Shown: piece after piece, positions 1 to 10,300 of the stretch
How positions within the stretch are numbered: position 1 is the first letter of the stretch
Layout: every line of letters begins with the position of its first letter
Source of the DNA: Thalassospiraceae bacterium LMO-JJ14
Lineage (GTDB): Bacteria; Pseudomonadota; Alphaproteobacteria; Rhodospirillales; Casp-alpha2
DNA: 64,000 bases
Assembly: GCA_021555105.2 (NCBI GenBank)
Contig: CP134604.1
Span: 2,232,001-2,296,000 of the forward strand
Direction: 5' to 3'
The notes under the pieces: model-generated
Databases searched by the model: none
What the model was told of the DNA's origin: nothing
The model's input: the letters and a program-made list of their open reading frames with translations, nothing else
Made by a program: the position numbers and the translations under genes

Positions 1-3000
1 ACGGCCAGCCGAACCTGGAGGTCGCGGGCTCGGGCGGGATCGACGTCTTTACGCTGAGCGCAAACTCGACGAACGACGGCGAATGGCACCATATCGCTTA
101 TTCCTACGATGCGTCGACGCAGACATTCGCCGCCTATCTCGATGGTGCGCCGGCAGGCGGCACGATGACGTTGAACCAGGACATCGGCACATTCGCGCCC
201 GACGGCAACCTGCAGATCGGCATCAACCGTCTGGGCAGTGCGAACTTTAACGGCGAAATTTCCGACGTCAGGGTCTGGGACGATATCCGCACATCGACGG
301 AGATTTCCGATAATTATACGTCTCGCCTGAACGGCGGAGAGGCGGATCTGGCAGCATATTATCGACTGGATCAGGACGGCGCCGACAGCACGCCGAACGG
401 CAACGACGGCACGCTCACGGGCACGACGCTTATCTATCCGTCAACATCGCCGACGCCGATTCCGTTCGCGCGGTCGCTCGAGTTTGATGGCAGCGCCGAT
501 TACGTTTCGATCAGCGGCGCGCCGGCCAGCATGTCCGCCATCACGTACGAAGCCTGGATCAAGCCGGACACGGTTTCGGCTTACGGCAACATCGTCTCCA
601 AGGCTTCGGATACCTTCGGGACCAGTTTCGTTATTTGGTCGGACGGCAGACTCGGGCTGCAAACGGATGGTGGCAGCTGGACGTACTCGACATCCACCGT
701 CGCGGCAAACGAATGGCAACACGTTGCCGTCAGTTACGACGCGGCGGCCGCGGGCGGCACGATGACGTTCTATATCGATGGGGTGAAGGACAACACCATA
801 ACGGGTGTTGGCGGCACCATCGACCCGTCCACGCTGTTCGCCATCGGCAGTCAGGACGGTGACGCGGCCGCGAACCTGTTTAATGGCAATATCGCCGATG
901 TCCGGGTCTGGAACGACGTTCGTACGGACAATGAAATTCGCGACGGCATGACAGGATATGTCGATAGCAATTCGACGAACCTTATCGCCAATTGGCGCCT
1001 GAATGACGATCTGGGCGCGGTGACGGCTGGCACGACAATCACGGACAGCGCCGGTGGTATTGACGGATCCATCGTCGGCGATCCGCAGTTCGTCGACGGT
1101 GCGGCGCCGGTCTACAGCTATTCGTTCTCGACCGACGAGGATATCGCTGTACACGGTTCGTTGGCCGCGACGGATGCCGAGACCGCATCGCTGACATTCA
1201 CGCTCGATCAGGATGCCGGACACGGCACGGTCAGCATCGACAGCAACGGCGAGTTCGTCTATACGCCCGCCGGCGATTATTCAGGTGCGGACAGCTTCCG
1301 CGTCAAGGTCAGCGATGGTTCGGCGACGGTGACGCGGACCATTGCCGTCAGCGTCGAGGCCGTGAATGACACGCCGGAAATCCTGGGGGCGCAGACCACG
1401 TCCGGTACCGTGCAGATGGATGGCGTCGACGATTATATTCAGGTCCTGCACGATCCGGCGCTGAACCCGGGCGAAGGCAGCTTCAGCGTTCAGTTGATGG
1501 CGGACTTCCGCGACACATCGTCGCTTCAATCGCTGCTTTCGAAGGGCAACGCGACGTCGAGCGTCGAAGGCTGGAACGTCTTCATTCAAAGCGGATATCT
1601 GTACGTGCGCATGGGGGACGGCGGCGTCGATGCAGCAAACAAGGCGGAACTGAAGTACGACCTGACCGGGATCGACGGCTGGCACGAGATCACATTCACG
1701 CTCGACCGCGATAACGGCACGTTCGATGCCTATTTCGACGGTTCGTCAACCGGCTGGAGCCAGACTGCGGGGCGGGACAATGATCCGTCTGGCTGGAATG
1801 TTTCCAACACCGATCCGCTTCTGATGGGCAAGACAGTCAGCGACACGGCCTTTGCAAACACGGCCATCGACGAGGTCCGTATCTGGAACACCGCGCTCAG
1901 CGAAGCTGAGGTTTCCAACAACACCAACACGAGCCTGACGGGCTCGGAAAACAACCTGGTTGCCTACTGGCAGTTCGAGGCGGATCAGCAGGACACGGCT
2001 GCGGGCACTTTCGCGGACCTGACCGGCAACGGCCACGATGCTTATCTGGGGGCGCTTGAAGCCGGCGACGATGCCGAGCCGCAATTCCTGATTCCGCCGG
2101 CACAGGCGATGCAATTCGACGGTGTCGATGACAAGATCGTGGTCCTCGACAACGACCAGCTCTCGACCGGGACCAACGATTTCAGTGTCGAAGCGTGGGT
2201 CTATCGTGACACGTCGGGGACCGAGAACGTCATCATCGACAACCGGGATTCCGCCTTCAAGGGCTGGATGTTAGGCGTCAGCGCCAGCGATACGCTGGAA
2301 CTGGCGATGGAAGACGCCAATGGAAACACCAGCAATGTCTTCTCAACGGCGACCATCCCCATGGGGCAATGGGTGCATGTTGCCGTCACCGCAGACCGTG
2401 ACGGCGATGCGACGTTCTATGTGAACGGCGTGGCCGGGGGCACGGCCAGTATCGACACTTCGCCGGGCTCGCTGACAGCCGTCAGTAACCTTCTGATCGG
2501 CGATACCGACACCGCCGGCTCAACCTATGACGGCTGGAGCGGCATGCTCGCCGATGTGCGTATCTGGGACGATGTGCGCGATGCGTCGGAGATCGGCGGC
2601 GACAACTTCGGTCATTTGCAATTGCCGCAGGAAGGCCTGGTCGGCAACTGGCGTCTCGACGATCCGTCGGGCACGGGCGAGGTGGTTGATTATTCGGGCC
2701 ACGACAATACCGGCACCGTGAGCGGTGCGACAAGCGTTGCCGTTTCGCAAAACATCTATGAATCGACGATCACGCTTGATGAGGACACGCCGATTGTCGG
2801 CACTTTGCAGGCCACCGATGCGGAAGGCGATGCCGTGACGTGGTCGCTCGACGCCGGGCCTTCTAACGGCACGCTTTCTTTGTTGTCGAACGGTACGTTC
2901 AAGTACACGCCAGCGAGTGATTATTCTGGATCCGATAGTTTCACGGCGACGGTCACGGACGCAAACGGCGCGTCCCGGTCGCAGGTCTTAACCCTGTCGA

Positions 3001-6000
3001 TCGGCGAGCGTGTCGACGCGCCGCAACTGCTCGGTATTTCTGCGCACGAAACGGTGCTGCAGTTCGACGGTGCCAGCGTGCTCAATGCCGGACGTGGAGA
3101 CAGTGATGTGCTGGCCATCACGGGCGATGTCACGGTCGAAATGTGGATACAGCCCTCGGAACTCAAGAATGCGCACCTGCTTGCATTCGGCAGGGCAGAT
3201 GAAACGCTTGCCGGCAATGTGCTGTATAGCCTGGAAATGCAGGCATCAGGTGCGTTGCGCTTCTTCCACGAAGATGCATCCCTCGCCAACGTGACGCCGA
3301 CGACAACCGCGACGCCGCTGGTCGCCGGTGAATGGGCACACGTCGCCGCGACGCGCGATACGAATGCCGGGACTGTCAGCTTCTATGTCAACGGCGAGTT
3401 GCTTGAAACCATCGACTACGTCGGCGAGGCGTCTGGCGGGTCGGCGAGCGAGCTCCTGTTCGGCGCACTTGATCTGAGTGACGACTATGCGGGTCTGATG
3501 GACGAGGTTCGTGTCTGGAATTCGGTCCGCACCGGAGATCAGATCGCCGATGCCTATCAGCGCCATCTAAGCGACGATGAAATTGCCCAGGCAACCGATC
3601 TGGTCGGGTACTGGGACTTCGACGAGAAGAATGTTGACGGCTCTTACGCCGACCTGAGCGGCAACGGCGCGGACACCAACCCGGCATCGACAACGGACAG
3701 CGATGTTGCCGCCCACCTGTTGCGTTACACGACGTTCGACGGCACCGACGACAATGTGGTCATCGCAAATGACGCCACGCAGAGCGCCACCGACGTGACT
3801 GTTGAGGCATGGTTCCGTGCCGACCCGAACGGGACAGGTTCCCAGCGGATCATCACGAAGGAAACCGATGGTGGCGGTGCTAGTGAATACTCTCTTTTAA
3901 TCGATTCCAGTGGCTACTTGACCGGCTGGAGCGGATCGACACCACTGTCCGGATCGACCGATCTCCGAGATGGCGAATGGCATCACGCCGCGCTGGTAAT
4001 TGAATCCGGCATTATCGGGGTCGGAAACATAAAGCTCTATCTGGACGGCGCTGAAATCGACAATAGTGGCCTCGGGCTTCTGATCCCCGCACCTAGTTCC
4101 TCGCAACCCGTTGTTATTGGCGACTTCGATAACGATGACGGCTATCAGGAGAATTTCCAGGGTGATATCGGAGATGTCCGTATCTGGGACGATGTCCGCA
4201 CAAGCGGCGAGATCAGCAACAACAGCACCACAGTATTCTCGTCGTCGGAGCCGAACCTTGTCGGCTATTACCGACTGAACGACACTGGCGGAACCGCGAC
4301 CGTCACCGATAGTTCTGCAACCGGCAACGATGGCACCCTGCAGAATGGTGCATTCGTGGCATTCGACACGGCGCCATTACCGGTACCTGTTAAGGGTGAT
4401 GCGCTCGAATTCGATGGCTCGAGCACATATGTAAGCATGGGCGATGTCGCCGACGTCGACGGTCTCGCCGCGATGACGGTTTCCGCCTGGGTCAAACCCG
4501 ATACGGTCGGCACTCATTCGATCGTCAGCAAATACAAGGACGGCGATCAGGGATATCTGTTCCGCCTGCGCGGTGACGGTGATCTGGATGTCATTCTTGC
4601 CGATGAATCAAATCCAGCGACTCAGGCTTTTTGGACGTTCGATGCCAACTATTCGGCTGGTGAGTGGGCGCATGTCGCATTCACGGTCGAAATGAACGGT
4701 GGCTCGCCTGTCGTCAAGGCTTTCAAGAACGGTGTCGAACTGGGCGTTGTTACGTCGGCGAACACATCTGAAATCGACACCGCGAACCTTAACGACACGT
4801 CGGCGTCACTGCAGATCGGTGCACGTCAGGACGGAAGCGGTAACCCGTTGGATTTCTTTGACGGCGTGATAGCCGATGTGCAGATGTACAATGTGTCCCT
4901 CGGTGTAAGCGATATCGGCACGGTGATGTCGGGCGGCAAAGTTGCGTTGTATGATCCGGTCGGTTCCTGGCCACTGAACGAAGGTGTGGGTGTGGCGGCC
5001 GACGATGTGGCGGGCAACTACAACGGCACGATCACCGGTGCGACGTGGGTCGATACCGCCCCCGATGTCTATGCCGATCACACGTTCGTTGATGAAGGTG
5101 GGTTCCTGCGTGGCGAAATCGGCGTGGCCGATAGCGATGCCGGTGAGACCTTTACCTTCAAGGTTGTCGATGACACGCACTTCGGCGAACTGGTTGTCGA
5201 TCCGACGACCGGTGCCTTCGAATACGAGCCGGTGCCGAACTTCACCGGCGAGGATACGTTCACGATCCGCGTTACCGACAGCGACGGTCTTTATACCGAA
5301 AAGACCATCGCCTTCGAAGTCAACAATGTGCGCGATGACGCGCCTGTCATGGACGGCTATGACGGCGGATCGCATATCAGCCTCGCCGACACCGAAACCT
5401 TTGTCCTGCCGGGTGTGACGACGACGCCAGCCGACTTCACGATCGAGACCTGGTTCCGCGCCGACGGCACGCAGGATGCCGGCGATATCCTGTTCTCGGC
5501 CGTTGGTGGAACGCATGATCTTGGTGTCAAGTTCAATGCCAGCGGCGGACTGGACGGCTTTGTCCGAGACGTTGACTCCGTTGGCCCTGCCGTCGACGTG
5601 CTGGACGGCGACTGGCACCATGTTGCATTACGTTTCGACAGCGCCGACAACGGTTTCGAGGTTGTCGTTGATGGTCAGGCCGGCTCGAGTGCAAGTAAAA
5701 CGTTTACCAACGTCGGCGCGCTGACTTTCGGAGACGTGACCACGGGCCTCGGCCTTGTCGGCGACATCGATGAAGTTCGCTATTGGAATACCGTCCGCAC
5801 CGACGATGAAATCAAGGCGGACATGCACACCACCGTCGATCCGGCAACGACCGGGCTGGTGGCATATCTGCGCGCCGACGAAGGCACCGGCACCACGGTT
5901 GCCGATCTGACCGGTAACGGCAACGAAGCCACGGTCCCGTCCGGCGCGCTGGTGACGGATCAGCATTCAACGCTTGCACTGTCGCATGACGCGCGCACGT

Positions 6001-7300
6001 CGCTGTCGTTCTCGGATGCAGACTCAAGCATGGCCAGCATGGGCACGGTGACGATCCCCGATAATGCCCTGGCACTGACGTTCTGGGCCAACGTCGCCGC
6101 ATCGGCGACGGAAAACCGGATCATGGAGATCAATGACCTGAGCGGTTCTACGCCGAACCCGCTGATGGTTTCTGTCGGCGATGAGGGCGAGGTCTTCGTC
6201 GAAATTTATGACGGTACAACGACGGTCACGCTGAATGCCGGAAACGGCTGGAATTACGGCGAGTGGACGCACTTCGGCGTCAGCTATGACGGTACCGATC
6301 TTGAGCTGTACATCGACGGCACGCTTGCTGCCACGGAGGATGCCAGCGCGCTGAATATGGCCGGGGTGTCCGGCAGCATGTTCCTTGGGGTCGACGTCGA
6401 CGGTGAAGACGCCGGGTTCACCGGTGAGCTATCGGATATGATGCTGTGGAACACGGATCTTCCCGAAGCCGCCGTTCGCACAGCGATGCTGGGCCGTGTG
6501 CCGGCGGCCACGACGGATGAGTTGATCGGCGCCTGGCCGATGGACGATGGCCTGACGGGCAGCGCCTATGACGCCAGCGGCAACGGTTACACCGGATCGC
6601 TGACGAACGTCACCGTTTCCAGCGAGGTTCCACCGCAGCCGGGTAACGCGTCGGGCATGGACTTCGACGGCGCCACCGGCTTCGTGAAAATCGCCGATGA
6701 CGGTGTCGGCGATAACCCGCTGGCGCTGAAGGGCGATATGACGGTCGAGTTCTGGGTCAACCCGGAAAGCTTCGGTGCGGGCCGGGTCTTCAGCTTCTCC
6801 GGCGAGGCGACAACCGACGATGCGCCCAACAATTCGCTTTATGAACTTTACATAACCACAGGCGGCAACGTGCAGTGGGTGCAGGAAAACGGCGCCGGGT
6901 CAGATGAGAGCATTTCACCATTCACATCCACCGGGATCGCATTGGACGCGTGGTCACATGTGGCCCTGGTCCGCGATGCATCGGCACAGACGATCACCCT
7001 GTATGTCGATGGCACCGCAGTCGGCTCACCCGTCAGCTATACGGCGCATCCAACGGGCGGCGATAACGGCGAATTGTTCATCGGCGTCAACGGCGGCATG
7101 CAGCACTTCTTTGACGGCCAGATCGCCGATGTCAGGGTCTGGGACGATGTACGCACGCCCGTCGAAATTTCATCGAACCTGAACCATGAACTGGTCGGCG
7201 GTGAAGAGGGCCTTGTCGGGTACTGGCCGCTGAGCGAAGGCACGGACCGCACGGTTCGCGATCTCAGCCACAATGCCGCCGACGGTGACATGCACGGCGG
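1..7300 (+). repeat. Ten LamG-like modules with interspersed cadherin-like modules
   Basis: Within the giant protein each module of about 200 residues starts with an LxFDG strand, carries a GEWxHVA core and ends with [IL]-x-[DE]-VR-[VI]-W followed by a GYW/GNW strand. Approximate ends of modules 1 to 10 are 430, 1060, 2060, 2710, 3660, 4340, 5040, 5940, 6590 and 7300. Cadherin-like domains (DEDxxxxGxLxATDAE and YTPAxDYSGxDSF motifs) sit at about 1110-1370, 2755-3010 and 5065-5350. Module 7 (VQMYN) and module 9 (MMLWN) have the most divergent closing motif. The grouping is 2-2-3-3 LamG modules per cadherin-like spacer. Confidence 0.8.
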
Positions 7301-10300
7301 TGCCAATTGGGTCGACGCATCTACGGTCGTCACGGACGTTGGTTCCATGGTTCAAGGCCGCATATACGCTCAGGACATGGACAGCGACCCGTTGACGTAT
7401 GAACTGGTCGGCGCGCAGAGCGTCACGAACACCGGCGAAACCCAGGTCAATTCCACGGCGGCAAGCGACCAGCTCGATCCTTCCGTCGGCGCGTTGGTGG
7501 ATGGCGGCTATGTCATAGCCTGGACATCGACAGGACAGGACGAGGGTGCGACGCTCGGCGTCTATGCACAGCGTTACGATGCACTTGGGAATGCGGTCGG
7601 TTCGGAATTCCTGGTGAACTCGACAACGGCGAACAATCAGGAACACCCGGATGTGATTGGCTTGTCAGACGGCGGGTTTGCCATCGCCTACACTCACTAT
7701 CACGATGCGACGTTCCTCGAAGGCGCTTACGTCACCATTTACAACGAGGACGGCACCGTCAGGGCTTCCCAGTTTTCGGCATCCCAGGTGACGGGCGTTT
7801 CCGAACTGTATCCGAATATAGTCGAACTGGCGGACGGTAACCTTCTTGTGACGTTTAGCGATGTCACGAATGCGGATGTCAAATTCAGCATCGTTTCCTC
7901 TGCCGACGGCTCACCGGTAACGAACGGCGATATCGCGGCAACCGCTGATAATGAAGACGCATTGCAGGTTACGGCGCTGCCGGACGGCGGTTTCCTTGCT
8001 GTTTGGGAAAACGTGACGAATGAAACGATCGAAGCACAGCGCTTCGATGCCACGGGTGCCGCAGTTTCCAGGGACGGCGTGACGGCCGGCGCGGACGTTT
8101 ATCAGATCAACTTCGGCACGCCGACAAATGTCGGCAATACGAATGTGGCCGTACTCGATGACGGGAATGTTGCCATCGCTTGGCTGCAGAACGATGGCGT
8201 CGATACCGATGTTCGCTATCGGGTGTTTGATTCCACAGGAACGCCGTTGTCCGCATTCAGTTCGACTTCGGCTTTGGCGACGGCAGATTCGTCAGACGGG
8301 CAAAACCAGATTGACCTTGCCGTGCTTTCCGATGGCGGTTTCGTTGTCGGTTGGAAAGAAAACAACGAGGTCCTTGGGCAGAAATTCGATGCTAACGGCA
8401 CGAAGATTGACGGCGAGTTCAGTCTGAACACGACGACCGCCGGGATTCAGAAAACACCGGCCCTTGCCGGGCTTTTGGACGGAAGTTTTGTGTCAGCCTG
8501 GAATTCGGGCGGCGGCCAGGATGGGGACAGCGAAGGGGTGTTTGCGCAGCGCTTCGATGCCCCGGCAAGCCTTCTGCAAACGCAAAACGGCGTTGTCTCG
8601 ATAGATCAAACCGGGGTTTATAAATACGGCGGCGGTTCGCAGGGTGCCGATACCTTCACGGTCAAGGTTACGGATCCAAACGGAAACGTCGATTACACCA
8701 CGGTAACGGCCGGGGTGCTCGGGACCACAACATGGATCGGCGGCGACGGCGGCGGCGCGGATGATCCTTCAATTGCGGCGAACTGGTCGAACGGTTTGCC
8801 GGATGCGTACACGGTCGCAACCATCGGCGACACCGCCAACCCGCCGATGCTGACGACACTCGGCACCTTTGCCGATGAAACGATGACGGTCGGAGCAATC
8901 GTCAACAACGGTCCGGATGACCTGGCCATTGCCTCCGGCACGATACTTGAACTGGCGCAACCCGTGGCTTCCGTGATCTCCGGCGGATCGCTGTCGCTAA
9001 GCGGGACAATTACCGGCGAAGGCAGCATGACATTCGGCGCCGCGTCGACCTTCAACTTCTCAGAAGGGACGATCTCGACGGACGGCAGCATCGTCGTTAG
9101 GGGCAGCGCCAACATTACCGGGGCGACGACACGAACGGTCGATACCACGCTGGTGCTGGCCGGGACCACGACGCTCGGATCGGCAGCCACGATCAACGGG
9201 ACCGGCAATGTGGAAATCGCCGGGACGACAACCGTCAGCGGCACTGGCAGCACAATCTCCAATGATCTTTATATTGCGCCCACCGGCACGCTGCAGATCA
9301 CGGCGACGGCCAACAACAACATCGATCTGACGGGCAGCAGTGTCGTTAATGCCGGTCTGATCCTGCTCGGCGGGTCTTCGACCAACACACTTGATATCGA
9401 CATCACCAACGCAACGCTCCGCAACGAAGGTACGATCCAGTTCACCAATACGGAATCCGCCGGCGTTCGCAATCTGCGCGGCAACATCGAGAACCATGGC
9501 ACGATTGACGTCGATGCCAATGGCCAGCTTATAGGATCGGGCGGCAACAGTCTGCTTGTCGATATCCGGGACGGCAGCATCGATATCGCATCCGGCGCGA
9601 CGCTGACCGTCGGCAGCGGCTCGAATGTCGAAAGCATCATCGTCGGACCGGACACGGTGCTGACGGGCGACGGCACGCTGAATTTCACGACCGGCAACGA
9701 ACTGATGGTCGACGGGTCGTTCGTCTATACCGCCGACATGCCCGCACTTGTGATGGGCAGTGCTGTCGACATCGTATCGTACGACGGCGGGCCTGTGACA
9801 TTCACGGTTGGCGCCGGCGCCACACTGGACATATCGAATCTCGCTTTTACGTCAGATGTCGAACTCATCAACTACGGCACGCTGACCACCAGCGGTGCAT
9901 TCGATGTTTTCGGCAGCTTCACCAACATGGAAGGCGCAAACCTGACGGCGACCATGGGTGCTGTTACCAATTATTGGGACTTCGGCGACGACGTGAACAA
10001 CTACGGCACCATCACCGTCACGGAAACCGATGCGTCGACCAGCTTCTTCCAGTTCAATGTTGCCGGCGGCGAGCAGCTCAACAACCACGGCACGATCACC
10101 ATCGACCAAAGCGGATCGTCATCCGGAACCACGGCGACGTTCCACGCCGACATCCACAATTACGGCACCTTTAACGTCAACCGCAGTGTTGACCTGAACG
10201 GCAGCGGCTCGGCATTGCACACCAATGCCGGTGTCATTGCCATTGCCTCGGGGGCGACGCTGGCATTCAAGGCTGGCGACGATCTGACCAACCTCGAAAG

